A DNA stretch of 64,000 bases from NCBI GenBank assembly GCA_013397695.1, contig VYZI01000105.1, positions 1,802,104 through 1,866,103 on the forward strand, written 5' to 3'. The notes under the pieces were generated by a model. It was given only the letters and a program-made list of their open reading frames with translations, was not told the DNA's origin and did not search any database. How positions within the stretch are numbered: position 1 is the first letter of the stretch; every line of letters begins with the position of its first letter. Made by a program: the position numbers and the translations under genes. Origin of the DNA: Centropus unirufus (taxonomy: Eukaryota; Chordata; Aves; Cuculiformes; Centropidae). Shown piece after piece: positions 32,621 through 44,187 of this stretch.

Positions 32621-35325
32621 TATATTTATAGTCTATCAGCATCGAAATCAGGGGGTTTTTTTGTTATCCTGGCTTAACTATGTCCTCAATAAAAACACTC
32701 AGGCTCTGCTCTCCCAGTCAGAAATGAGTAGTTGTCTCCTCCTGTGACATGATTATAATGCAGGTGCTGATGTGTGGAAGTGGAACATGTTAAGGAGATT
32801 GGTTAGCGATGGCCTGCTGATTCATTGACGACAAAACATTGTGTGGATTTTGATTAAATATCTCTTGGGAAACAGAAAAAAAGAGCACAATGTTCCAATA
32901 TAGCCAAAACTTCCTCTCTGACCTTTCCAGCAGATAACATTTTCAGTCTTCATTTTCAAATTACTTTTGTTCTTATTTTTTCCATCCTTTTGACTGTACA
33001 GTCTATTATGTCATATAGAAAGAAATTTAAAAAGTAAAAATCAGAGAAACACATTTTTCCTTAGTTAAATTAATTTTTTCAATTATTATAACCCAAGCTT
33101 TTGGCCCTAAAAGATTGTAGGATTCCTTGTCATTACCTGGTTTTCTTCCAGGCAGTTTCAAAATGAAGAAGAAAAAGGAATTCTAGACAAATAGAAAATA
33201 TTGTCTGTCTCTGCTAGAGCAGGAGGAATAGTCACCAATAAGACTTATATTCCCTGGGAAGACGAATTCCTAGATGGCAAGACACCTGTTTTAATGTGGG
33301 ATGTTTACTCTTCCTGTGTGATCTCTCTTGGATACCCTTCCAGTATTCCTAGAAGTAATCAAGTGGAAATAGCATTTTGAGAAAGCAAGAATCCTTTTCA
33401 CAAAATCACTCACCATAAAGGGTCCAATTCTATTTTAATCTGGTATTGATTGGGACCTTAAAGATCATCCAGTTCTAACATCCTTGCCATGGGCAGGGAA
33501 GTCTTCTACTAGACCAGGCTGCTCAAGGCCCCTTTGATGTGTGGACATGATCCCAGATTTGTCGCTGTCATTGGCCTATTCATCAGTTCCTATCTCAGCT
33601 TATCCTTGCTTCAGCTCTTCTTCCATTTCTCAGTGTAAGCGTTGCTTTATTTTACAGTGGTGACAAGGCACTTTCATTACAGACCATTGCAGGGTCAGAG
33701 AAATCCAGCTGGTTCTAGGACACCCTTTAACGAACCATGGGATAGTTCATATCCAGAATAATGTCGCTGAATGTAAACCTTCCCCTGCACATCTTGCAGT
33801 GCTCACGACGTGACAAAATCTATTGCCATCCTTTTATGAAGAAGACACTTGAGAAGTTGTGAAAAGCCCAGTTCCTGTAGCTTGCTACTCCCCATCACTC
33901 TGTGAATACATTATCACAATGTGAATCACAGCAGCCTCAGCCCTCAGTATACTGAGCATGGCACCATGCTCAGCTCCATGCTTTTCATGTCATTGCTGGC
34001 ATTTCTGACTTATTACAATAAGCCACAGAGGAAGTTGAAGAAAGTTTAATCACTCAGTTGCTGGCTAGAAAAGGAAGCAAGTAGATCTGGGCAGGAGTGA
34101 GTTTTCTAGCACACAAACACATGGGGCTGAAAATGCACACATGGATGGATCCTGCAACACAGTCTGCATGTCCCTGCGAGCTCAACTTCATCCTGTCTAG
34201 ATTTGGACACTTAACTGAGTCATTGAATAAATATAAAGCCCATTCAAATAAAGGAAAACCAGTAAACTAAAGATCAAGGTCACCTTCAGAGATGCTTTCC
34301 TGCTTCCCTTTACCTACAAACATGACCTGGGGAACTGATTCCTAATTTAAAAAATCACTAATAGCTGATTCTTAATTTAAACACCCAAGACGTGGTGGAC
34401 CTCCCCCTGAAGCACAAAAGGGGATTTCCAGGCTCATGCCTATTCACTAAAGCCTCAATAATATAGGTGTTCTTTCAAATCATATCCACAGAAAACAAGC
34501 CAAACTAAACTTAAATGTACTTTTCCCTTTTCACAAAGACAACAAAAGACAAACTCCCTTGCCCACAGATATGCCATTGGCAAAAGTGGAAAATCAAACT
34601 CAGCTTTCTGAGATGATTGAAGACCTGCAGATTTCAGTCAAGCTCAACTTCTCTGAAGATATAAAAGGAAAAAAATAAATACTTTTCCAGCTACAAAATT
34701 TGAAGCTTTGTGGCAGATATGGGGATAATAATATTAATTAGAATACTATTACAGTACTTAGTGGGAATTATTTGGCTGATATAACTAGGAAGGACAACAT
34801 GTCATTATGCCATTTCCATGATGTACAAACAGTAACACAATCTACTGTAAATTACTACGGCTATAGTAATTAGGCGTAGTTCTAAGCTAACTTATTGTAA
34901 TGACCCATGAAAGGAAATACAGGGCTCAATAAGAGACAGCAGCTGTTGAATCCTGGATAGATCCTGTCCCTGGTCTTGGTGTAATGAGGCATTAGAGGCT
35001 GAAAGTTTACAGTGTGGCATAGCTGATGCAGGAACTTGAACACAGATGTTGATCAGGACTCACAAAAAACATAGGACAGACTTCCATGATATCAAAATAA
35101 TGAATTCAGCTTTCAGCTTGGTCTTCTGACATCAGCTTGCTAATATGCTTAGAAAATTGAATCTACTACTCATTTTGTGTCAAAAAAGTCCCTCTACCCT
35201 TTTATGCTAGGATTATCCTATATTACATTCATGACACCCGCTCTGCTCTGGAAAGCAATACTGTGGTCCATTAGACAGTGTTATTTATTCATATTTCTTG
35301 AGTATTAACTCTCCAGGTGCATGAA
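32621..35325. other. Unique DNA with one small CR1 piece and a 30-bp tandem
   Basis: Apart from the CR1 piece at 33449-33533, I see an imperfect 30-bp tandem pair at about 34333-34381 ('ctgattcctaatttaaa' and 'ctgattcttaatttaaa'). No gene. Confidence 0.55.
33449..33533 (-). mobile_element. Short internal CR1 piece (type I)
   Basis: 'gggaccttaaagatcatcca', 'gttctaacatccttgccatg', 'ggcagggaagtcttc', 'actagaccaggctgctcaa' and 'ggcccctt'. The octamer side is missing ('tattgattgggacc' replaces it) and so is everything after about 85 bp, so this copy lost both ends. Confidence 0.85.
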
Positions 35326-35720
35326 ACAGGCTTGCCCTGGGGAGTGTGACTTTCTTTTATTCAGAGCCAGACTAGCACTAGGTGTGGACAGTGGTGATGC
35401 AGATGCCCTCTACACCCCTTTTTACTTTGGGAACTGTTTCTTCTCCCAAGTGGTCCTGTGGTCTCCTCTTTCCCATAGCCTTTTCTGAATAGCCACAAGG
35501 TTTCACCCTGTGACCTCCTTGGAGTGAAAACATAGTCTCTTGGTGGGTTGGAACTAGATGAAATTTATGGTCCCTTCAAATTCAAACCATTCTACGATTC
35601 TGGACTCTATGATTCTCTGATTCTTTGGAGATTGATTCTGAGTTGCTGGACGGTCAGATAACCCTCTTGACTTCTCTATCCAGCTGTCTGGTGCAGTGTA
35701 TGATGGCACCAGGATATGTG
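35326..35720 (-). repeat. LTR-like repeat copy 1, split by a CR1 tail
   Basis: Aligns on the same strand with 38460-38770 (roughly 70-75% by eye in the best part). Landmarks on + are 'cagatgccctctacaccc', 'gaactgtttcttctcccaa', 'aatagccacaaggtttcacc', 'ctccttggagtg' and, after the insert, 'gataaccctcttgacttct'. Read on -, it has an AATAAA word at about 35357-35362 and sits in an order resembling U3-R of a bird endogenous retrovirus LTR. I do not recognise the family, and no terminal TG...CA is certain. The insert at about 35540-35626 is a CR1 tail. Confidence 0.55.
35540..35630 (+). mobile_element. CR1 3' tail (~90 bp) inside the LTR-like repeat
   Basis: 'ggttggaactagatgaaatt', 'tatggtcccttcaaattc' and 'aaaccattctacgattctgg', then further octamer-like units 'ctatgattctctgattc'. 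It interrupts sequence that is continuous in the second LTR-like copy (38669-38695), so the CR1 landed after the LTR-like repeat was in place. Confidence 0.88.
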
Positions 35721-37599
35721 GTTGTAGGGGCTATAGCTCTCCAAATTCCCTTTCCTCCATTAGCCAAACAAACTTCCCTTAGCAAGACATGAAAGTGGTA
35801 GGGTAAGTCAAGTTTTTCTGCTTGCTGGGTTTTCACCAAGTTTAAGCAGGTCCCCTCCCATTGGTGTCACCATGTCCTCTCACATTTCAGACTTGGCCTG
35901 ATGAGGCTGTTAGCAAAACACAAAGACACAGGCAGGCAAAGGGAGGCTGTGTATAGAAAGCTATCATCACTTGAGTTATGAATTAGTATGACACAGATTT
36001 TTGGATTTTCTACCCTGGTCTCCACCACTAAGGAAGTAAGAGCTAAAAGTTTTGCTATGCTTTTACAGTGGTCTATGCAGCATCCATATATGGAGCATCA
36101 GTAAGTGAAAAGAACTCATGTCTTTGAAGTTACCTGACATGGCTTAGAGTGTAGGATTGCACTTCATTTTGGCCATTGGCCCACTGCAGGGCTTTGGTAG
36201 GAGTTCTCTGTATTATCGCATTCTCAAAGTGGCTAGAAATGGTGAAAGGAAACAACCACAGCTATGCAAGGCTTTTTCTCAGAAAATTAGGTTTTTCCAC
36301 AAAGGACAGTTTTCCTTTGCAATACCTTTCTTCTGTCTTTCTTATTCTGCTCACAACAAATTACAGACCAATTACAGCAGCCCATATATATATCAATGGG
36401 AAATGAAATGTGCACCTCTTTTCCAGGGCAAAGAGAGAGGAAAAAAGGAGCCAAATGTACAGTTAACTCTGTTTAACTTCTTTTCATAGGCAGCTGAATG
36501 CATTTCACTAATTTAATTTAGTCCTAAGTACTGACTGTGTTTTACACAGATGTATTTGATGGCTGATTCTATTGATACTGAGAGATATATATCGAGATTT
36601 TGGATGAGAAAAGACCTACATTCATCACATTGCAAATTTGAGATTTCCAATATAAATAAAAAATTATTCAAGTATCATATAAATATGCGTATATGTTCAA
36701 TAATATATATGAATATATATTCAATAACATGTTGATACATAGCATTGTATAGAAAAATAGACAGAAGTGGTAGTTTTGTTTTGATTGTTGGCAAAGCGTG
36801 CCAGAATTACTGATAGAAAATTTGCAGCAAGATCTTAATTATTATCTGGAGGAGGCATTTCTAGATTGAAATCCCTAATGACTTCATATCTTCTCCCTGG
36901 GTTGGGGGAAGGAGAACAGTAAGCTGGCAATAGAGCATCTTGGCATGTTCCCGCTAGAGATGTACTCTTTGGCCAAGAGTACATTGAATCTAATGCATAG
37001 GGAAATTACCACCTTACACACTAAAGATATCAGGGGGCTTTGAAAAAATGCTGTCCTACAAGATTACCATAGAAAATTGGATTCAGTTCTTAAAAAGAAG
37101 CAAGAGCTGGGTGAATACAGTCATTTCCTTATTTTTTCCTATATTGGACTTATACATGGCATTTTAAAAGTTAATTCTGACCATGGCCCATTTTTAGCCA
37201 GGAGGTGAGATCCTCCCCTCTATTTCAGATGTTAATTCACCTCCACTGTCTTATGTATTGGCTTTAGGGAGAGAGTTAGTCATGTCCTAAAGATAATTAG
37301 AATTTGCCACTGGTCAATGAGGAGAAATGAATGATGATTTTGACCACACACCTGATATCGGTGGGTCTGCAACTGGGCAAGATAATTCCTGCTTGTTGAC
37401 CTCCAGGAGCTGCAATACAAGAAGATATGAAACTATACTTCCAAAACCAGAGAATTTTTTAGAATAAACAAAATCAAGGTAAAAAAACATTTTAGGTTCC
37501 TACCTCCATGGAATAGGAATATAAATAAGTTGTTTTCTCGTTGCCAATGACCTGTATCATGCAGGATGTCCCAGTGTGGCCTGGTGAGATATAAAGACT
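35721..37599. other. Unique DNA between the two LTR-like copies
   Basis: If the two LTR-like repeats belong to one provirus, this and the stretch to 38460 would be its interior, but I see no gag, pol or env residues. AT-rich simple sequence lies at about 36685-36745 (mainly A and T, 'atatatatgaatatatattc'). Frames at 36157-36489 and 36176-36406 are unrecognised. Confidence 0.5.
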
Positions 37600-37749
37600 G
37601 GAAATCCCATTCCCTGGGGTGATCAAGACCAGGCTAGGTGTGGCTATGAAAAACCTGATGCAGTGGAAGGTGTCCCTGTCTGTGGTAGAGGGTTGGAATT
37701 GGATGACCTTGAAGGTCCTTTCCAACCCCACCCATTCTATGATTCTATC
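37600..37749 (+). mobile_element. CR1 3' tail (type I), 150 bp
   Basis: 'tggaaatcccattccctggg', 'gtgatcaagaccaggctagg', 'ctgatgcagtggaaggtgtc', 'cctgtctgtggtagag', 'ggttggaattggatgacc', 'tttccaaccccacccattct' and an octamer. It is compact and relatively well preserved. Confidence 0.92.
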
Positions 37750-38459
37750 AAATCCAAGTTAAATGATGATTCATGATTGTAAATGCCATGCTGTGTGCTC
37801 TGGAGAAACTCAGACAATATTTGGGAAATATTCAGCAATAGTGTTCTGTCTGTAGAAAGAAATGGGGCAAGGAAAATCAACTGTGGTATGGAGTTATTCC
37901 TAGAGTTCATATAAGAGAAATCTGTTATACATGAATACGGGTCCTCAATGCTAAATTGTATTTGCATGGATCAAAGATTATACAGACTGTGTGAAAAATT
38001 GCAGTTTGAAAGTGATCTCCATTCCAAGATTAAGAGGAAAGGCAGGGTGGATGGAAGGGACTGAAAGGTAAATATTTCATTTAAAAAAATTTCCAGTTAA
38101 ATATTAGGTTAGCAAGGAGAAATTGGTTGCACACAAATTGTTTCTTTCTCCATTTTACTTCCTCAAACCACTGAAAATAACCATTTTCCTTTGGAAAAAA
38201 AGTTATATGAAAATCCAATTGCAGCAGCTCAAAAACTTGTTGGCAGCATCATAAAAATACTGTCTTTCAGGGAGGAGAAGTACTGTGTCTGAACATGTAT
38301 TTTCAGTAAAACTAACATCTTTTTGTTAGCTATGACAGGATGAAAAAAAAAAAGTTCCACCAAAACTTCCCTGAGAAGATGTTGGGGAGCAGCTGTGGGA
38401 GACATAGGGCCTGGTAGTATATATTGTTCTATTTCAGATAAGGAGAATATAAATGCAAA
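37750..38459. other. Unique DNA, no gene seen
   Basis: Contains an A11 run at 38343-38353. The 177-codon - frame 38229-38762 starts here and continues through the second LTR-like copy; it has no recognised domain and is discussed under the rejected items. Confidence 0.55.
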
Positions 38460-38770
38460 CGATATTTTACTTCCTGCCCAGGGATTACTGGCAACTCTCC
38501 TTTTGATATTCATTCTAACTGCACCTCCCAGTACAGATGCTCTCTTTATATCCTTTCTGCCTGGGGGACAGTTCTTTCTCCCAAATACTCCTGTTGATTC
38601 TCTTCTCCCGTCCCTTTCCCAGTAGCCACCAAGTTTCACCCTGCATCCCTCTTGGAGCCAAGCCATAGACTCCGAGATGTGGAGCTTGACTCTGAGTTTC
38701 AGGAGGGCAAGATACCCTCTTGGCTTCCCCAGCAGAGACAGAGCTGCAGTTTCCACCAACAACGCTGCTT
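38460..38770 (-). repeat. LTR-like repeat copy 2
   Basis: Uninterrupted partner of the repeat at 35326-35720. On + it shows 'cagatgctctctttatatcc', 'gggacagttctttctcccaa', 'agtagccaccaagtttcacc', 'tcttggagccaagcc' and 'gataccctcttggcttcc'. Read on -, 'ggatataaagagagcatctg' (38536-38555) is a TATA-like word at the place where an LTR promoter would sit. Copy 1 has 'gggtgtagaggg' there, so the box is not conserved. The family is not recognised. Confidence 0.55.
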
Positions 38771-39467
38771 TTGATAAGACTGAGAGTTTATTTCCTACAC
38801 GACACAGCCATCAGCTGGCTGGATTTAAAATGACAGCAGGGCTCATAATCCAGTCCTAGGCATCCCAGCTTCACCACTTTGGATTTTTATCTGGTGAGCT
38901 GGATGTCAGCTGAAGGAGTTTTGACTTGTGTACTGATAGTGAGGCGATGCTCAGTAACTGTCAAGTTATCCCAGGGCTACTGTAGAGATGGTTTCTGCAG
39001 ACTTTAAGCACATTGGAGTGATGCACTTGCTTGGGAAAACTGTTTGATCACTCTGCAGCTTGTTTTCTCTCCAGCACTAGAAGTACTGAAAAGATACATC
39101 TTTGCCTGGTGAGAAACACAATACCCGCTGTTCTCCATGCATTAGCCACCTCTTGGGACTTCCCAAGAAACCTTTCCCCACTGGTTGAATCTGTGAATAA
39201 GTGACGTCGTAGCCTCCATCACAGGAACCAAGAGTTTGGATAGAAGTTGTGATCCTGCTTCAGCAAGACTCACAACTGAAATTTTCCAAGGCTTCTCTAA
39301 GTGTCTCTTGCCCCAAATGTTCTGCATTTCATTTGCACTTAGTGTCTTTACAGCAGTACTTCTCCCTGTCCCTGACGCAACTGGCTGTGCATCCAGAGGT
39401 GGTGTCAGAAACATGGAAAAAAAAAAAATCTTCTCTGCCTCCAGCCCTTCTCAGGCTATGACAAAAA
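38771..39467. other. Unique DNA, no gene seen
   Basis: A run of A at about 39417-39428 lies just before the next CR1. Overlapping frames on both strands (39142-39550) carry nothing recognisable. Confidence 0.55.
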
Positions 39468-39640
39468 TCACAGAATCACAGAATGATGGAATACTTTGGC
39501 CTGGAAGGGACATAAAGATAATCCAGTTCCATCCACCATGCCATGGGTAGAGACATCTTCCACTGGATCAGGTTGCTTAATCCTCACCCAACCTGGCCTT
39601 GAACACCTCAAGGAATAGGCATCCACAACTTCTCTTTCAA
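39468..39640 (-). mobile_element. CR1 3' fragment (type I), 170 bp
   Basis: 'cacagaatcacagaatgatg', 'cctggaagggacataaagat', 'aatccagttccatccaccat', 'gccatgggtagagacatc', 'ctggatcaggttgcttaatc' and 'cttgaacacctcaaggaa'. It stops at 'caacttctctttc'. Confidence 0.92.
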
Positions 39641-40360
39641 AACTGATTCTGAGATCTGCAAGCAAACCTCCATGGAGATGGCATGGCTCATTTACATTAT
39701 CCAGATATCACAAGTTCTTTACCTTAAGAGATTTCCACTTGGCAGAAAACAGTTAATATTTTTCCCATGTATCTGACTTTCCTGTAAGACAGCATCCCCA
39801 GGAAACTTCTCCCTGGGACACTTAGACGGGTACTCTTAATTGGGAAGGAATCAGATTAAAAGCACTGCAACAAATGAAATAAATGTGAAAGATTTGTACT
39901 CTTTAGACCGGCAAAAATGTCGGGATGGGTTTTAACATGAAAATTCTGCAGGCCTTAACTGTTAGCCCAATGGGATGGTATCTAGTTCTTTGTTTGCCAA
40001 AACAGATGCTTGACCACCTTCGGGATGTTAAGCTAAGGTTTAAGTGCAGTACAGTTGTATCTACTTTCTAAATTTCCTACCTTACCTGCCTCACTGTTTT
40101 GCCTCTTTTTCCATTTCCAGTGTCTAGATAATAATAAAATTTTATCTGATTGTTTACATGCTGTGAGACTCCATGGCCTGGAGAGAAAGGAATAAAAAAA
40201 AATCTTATATTTTACTGATTCATCTATTTCAAACACTTTGATTTGCAAACATTTTTGTCTTCACCCATCCTTCCTTCTTTGTGTTAAGCTAGCCCGTTGT
40301 CTTTCATCCACCATGGCACTGCTATGGATGTCAAAGGATTGGCATGATACCAGTGTTTTT
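39641..40360. other. Unique DNA, no gene seen
   Basis: No frame above 71 codons and no repeat family. Composition is like that of the flanks. Confidence 0.55.
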
Positions 40361-40672
40361 TGTCAGGGAATGCAGCGATAGGATAAATGACAATGGTTTT
40401 AAGATGAAAGATGGGAAATTTAAATGACATATAAGAAGGAAACTATTTTCAACCCCCTGTGAGGGCTGTGAGGCAGTGGTATAGATTGGCCAGAGGAGTC
40501 ATGGATGCCCCGTCCCTGGAGATGTTCAAGAACATGTTAAATGAGGCTTCAAGCAACCTGATCTCAAGAAAGATGGCCCTGCCTGTGTCAAGAGGGATGG
40601 AAATGGATGATATTTAATGTTCTTTCCAATGCAAACTATGTTAGGATTCTTTTCTAAGACTCTATGTTTCTT
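40361..40672 (+). mobile_element. CR1 3'-end fragment (type I), ~310 bp
   Basis: 'cagggaatgcagcgatagg', 'aatggttttaagatgaaag', 'gagggctgtgaggcagtgg', 'ggccagaggagtcatggatg', 'ccccgtccctggagatg', 'aatgaggcttcaagcaacc', 'tggaaatggatgatatttaa' and 'ttctttccaatgcaaac', then decayed octamers ('ctaagactctatg'). Confidence 0.91.
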
Positions 40673-42339
40673 GGATATAAGTACCTATGTATGTGCACTA
40701 TTTTGTAAATGCAACATCTCTGTTGTCAGTGAAGAGGATCCAATGGAGATGTAAAAATGAAAAACATCTCTAGCTCCAGGACCACTCTCACCATGATTAG
40801 CTACTTCATGTGCTGGGTACAGTGTTAGCTGATGATGTTTAATCCTGTAAAAGCTTTGCCTATAGCACCAGCTTTCAGAGCAGGAAACATAGTGATGACA
40901 TTGTTTGTGCAGGTGTCCCTCTGGTGATTTACTGCCAGACAACAATATAGAATTTCTTTTTTTCCCCCTGCATTTCCAGGATTTTCTTTTCAGTTCAGGT
41001 AAGAGGTTCTTTTGACAGGTCCAGCATCTGCATACATTACAGGCCAGATATTCAACAGATTTCATGCATCACATTTTTTCAGACATCACATTATTCCGAG
41101 GCTTTTCCTTCCCTCCTTTTTATCTCTTCCCCATTCAGTCCTACATATTGAACTCGCTAGAGGCTTCTGACCTCTCAAGGTGTTATTGAGCTAGCTGGTT
41201 TTCTATTTGTTCAACATCATTTCTTACCACTCTAAATTCATTATGCAAAATGTAAAAGACCTTCAATACTCATGCTCAAGTTTAGCTGCAGGAAAAAGAA
41301 GCATCTTCACCCCTGTGCAAGATACACCTGGGTGTGCAGTTCCTATACATCATTATCACCAATTTTGTATCAAGATTTTTATTGTTTAATAGAGCAAATG
41401 CATATATAGAAGAAAAAGTATATATATGTATAAATTATCACTCTGAATTTATTCAGACCAAAGTATTGGCCTAAATTAAATGACAATACTTTCCATTCTG
41501 AATTCATTCATCCTAGACAAACAAAATACCAATATAAGAAGAAAAAACCTTGTAAGATTGATAAAGACGGCAGAATGATGAGTTTAAAGTGGTTTTTCCT
41601 ACTTTAAATGCATAGGTTACATTTTCTTTATGCAGTCTTTAAATAATTCATTAGTCCCCAAGACAGTTTTATTAAGTCTGTGAGCATTGCTATAGAATCC
41701 CAAGTAGCTATAACTTCTCTAAAGCTTATGGGACCAGGCGGTTGGAATGCTAAAGAATACTTAAAATGAAATAGTCATATATTTGTACTGGGAGATTGTA
41801 TTTTGTCAAACGATAGCTTTTTTTTGTTCTCTGAGATCCTGGATACCCAATCGTAAGCAATCTATAGAGCCAATCAGCAGAGATCAAACAAAATACAATA
41901 GCCTTTACCACCTCTTTTCTACGCCCTACTGCAGCAGATGTTACTCACAAGGAAAGTGTAGGTTGGTTTCGAGGAACATCAGCTTTTAATTTTTGTATTT
42001 GCATTTTTTTTATTAAGCTAGGGAAAGGGCATCAGACCCACAAGCAGGAGGCAACTATTAAGAGGATATTTAGCCTCCCAGACAGATGTTAGTGGCTTAA
42101 ACTGTGAACTTAGAGATGCTTCTGAACAAGAGGGGGTTGCATGAAACACATCAAGTGCCGCAGTTTTGCCACAGGACTCAAGTGCTTTTTAAGTAATTTC
42201 ATCATTGCAGTAAGCAACAAATCCTCTATTCACTTTTTAATCATTGGCTATTTTGTCCCTTTTTTTTTCTAAAGTTCCATTAGAAAGAAAGAGACCGTGT
42301 ATGTGCCTTGTACAGTAACCGGCACAAGAAGACACAGAT
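40673..42339. other. Unique AT-rich DNA, no gene seen
   Basis: A 126-codon - frame (40685-41065) has scattered cysteines but no spacing that I can tie to a domain. AT-rich simple patches lie at about 41395-41440, T runs at 41817-41825 and 42003-42012. No repeat family recognised. Confidence 0.5.
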
Positions 42340-43197
42340 GTTGTTCGACATCTTTGTCAGAGTCATGGACAGTAGAATTGAGGGCTGCCTCAGCAACTCT
42401 GCTGATGGCACCAATTTATCTGGCATGTTCCACTTGCTGGAGGGAAGGGATGCCATCCAGAGGGACACTGACAGGTTTGAGAGCTGAGCTTGTGTGAACC
42501 TCATGGCATTCAACAAGGCCAAGTGTAAGGTCCTGCCCCTGGATTGCAGCACCCCATGCACACATACAGGCTGGATGGAGAATGGATCGAGAGCAGGCCT
42601 GAAGAGAAGGATTTGGGGATAAGATGGATGAGAAGCTTAACACCCAAAGCAGTGTGATGAGCAGGTCAAGGGAGGGAATGCCTCTACTCTACTCTACTCT
42701 ACTCTACTCTACTCTACTCTACTCTACTCTACTCTACTCTACTCTACTCTACTCTACTCTACCCTTGTGAGACCTCACCTGGAGCCCTGCATTCAATTCT
42801 GGACTCCTCAGCACAGGAAAGACATGGATGTGTTAAAGTGAGTCCAGAAGAAGACCATGAAGATGATCCATGAGGATTGAAAGACCTCCCATACAAGGAC
42901 AGGCTGAGAGAGATGGATTTGTTCAGCCTAGAGAAGAGAAGGCTTCAGAGACGCCGTACAACATCTAAGTACAAAAGTGTGCTACTGGAAACTGACGGAG
43001 GAGCTCTTTATTAGGGATTGAAATGATAGGACTAGCTGTAATAGTTTTAAGCAGAAAGAGGATAGATTTCTATGAGATAATAGAAAGAAATATTATTCTT
43101 GTGAGGGTGCTGCAGCACTGGCACAGGTTCCCCAGAGATGTGATTGCCCCATCCCTGGAGCTGATCTAGGCCAGGTTGAATGAGGTTTCCAGCACTG
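42340..43197 (+). mobile_element. CR1 fragment (type I), ~860 bp, with microsatellite inside
   Basis: Begins in ORF2 ('ttgttcgacatctttgtcag', 'gtcatggacagtagaattga'), passes the catalytic box at 42398-42409, 'gggaagggatgccatccag', 'ttcaacaaggccaagtgtaa' and 'gatggatgagaagctt', then loses about 60 bp before 'gagcaggtcaagggagg'. After the microsatellite come 'gtgagacctcacctggagcc', 'gacaggctgagagaga', 'cttgtgagggtgctgcagc' and 'ccccatccctggagctg'. The 3' tail is missing: a type II CR1 starts at about 43198. The catalytic F-A-D-D reads S-A-D-G, so the enzyme is dead. Confidence 0.93.
42682..42761. repeat. (CTCTA)16 microsatellite within CR1
   Basis: Sixteen exact CTCTA units, 80 bp. The left flank 'ggtcaagggagggaatgc' and the right flank 'cccttgtgagacctcacc' are normal CR1 ORF2 sequence, where the family has a 'cctctactctgctctt'-like stretch. 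The array has therefore apparently grown from two near-units already present in the element. Confidence 0.97.
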
Positions 43198-43510
43198 TCT
43201 ACACTGCCTGAAAGGAGGCTGAAGAGAGGTGGCTGTTGGCCTCTTCTCCCAAATCATAAGTGATAGGATGAGAGGGAGTGGCCACAAATTGTATCAGGAG
43301 AGGTTATACTAGATATTAGAGAATATTACTTTACTGAAATGGTTGTCAAGCACTGGCATGGGTTACCCAGAAGTGGTTGAGTCATCATCCTGGGAGGTGT
43401 TTAAAAGACAGGTGTATTAATTTCTTAGGAATATGATTTAGTAGTGGACTGGTACAGTTGGACTCTACAATCTCAAAGATCTTTTCCAATCTAGCAATTC
43501 TATGATTCAT
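43198..43510 (+). mobile_element. CR1 3' fragment (type II), joined to the previous CR1
   Basis: 'gcctgaaaggaggctgaaga', 'ggtggctgttggcctcttct', 'cccaaatcataagtgatagg', 'agagggagtggccacaaatt', 'gtcaagcactggcatgggtt', 'acccagaagtggttgagtc', 'aggaatatgatttagtag' and 'ttttccaatctagcaattc' plus an octamer. It starts within a few bases of the point where the upstream CR1 loses its tail, which fits insertion into that tail or joining by deletion. Confidence 0.92.
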
Positions 43511-44187
43511 GCACAGTTCTAATATGTGTACCTATAAAAGAGCCCTCAGGAGAGGATAGTTTCCTCTAGCACAGTAGGTAACTGCAGCTGCCCAAAAAGG
43601 CCAAGACTCCTTGTTGAGAAGAGCATCATCTGCAAAGCCCACTTAGTATTAAACTCAGGTCCATCCCTCTCAAAAATCTATCACGTTCCAGACCAGTTAT
43701 CTTCCTTGATTGACACTATCAGAAACAGGAGTAGGTGACTTAACTCCACATTTCCCCTCACAATGGATATCATTATGAAGCTGTGCACAAAGCAAGCTCT
43801 GCCACTGTATACATTAACCTCTGCCCAAGCAGAGGACAGTGCTCCCCAGGGTGGACCACTCAGCACTTCACCATAAATCTTACATTCACTTTGGCAATTT
43901 AAAAAGATAAAAGGAGATTCCTGAACTGGAAGAAAATTCTGACTTCATACTACTTCAGATGCCTATCGTCTCATCCCTTAGCTTTCTTTGCAGTTAATAG
44001 AGATAGAATGGTTTACTTGGTATTGCCTAGAATATCTGTTAGGAACAGAAAACTTATAATATAAAGGTTGTTCAACCAACTAATCAGTTCCTACCACTAT
44101 TTGGAACTCAACTGGTGCCCTCCTTTATCAGGAATAAAACTGTTTTGCTTAATAATTCAACCTTGCCAAAAATAATACTCCAATGTA
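43511..44187. other. Unique DNA, no gene seen
   Basis: No recognisable frame or repeat. The - frame 43681-43866 is short and unplaced. Confidence 0.6.

Noticed and set aside
38229..38762. 177-codon minus-strand frame as a gene
   Set aside because: It runs through the second LTR-like repeat and unique DNA alike, has no recognisable domain, and the matching stretch of the first repeat copy is not open in the same way.
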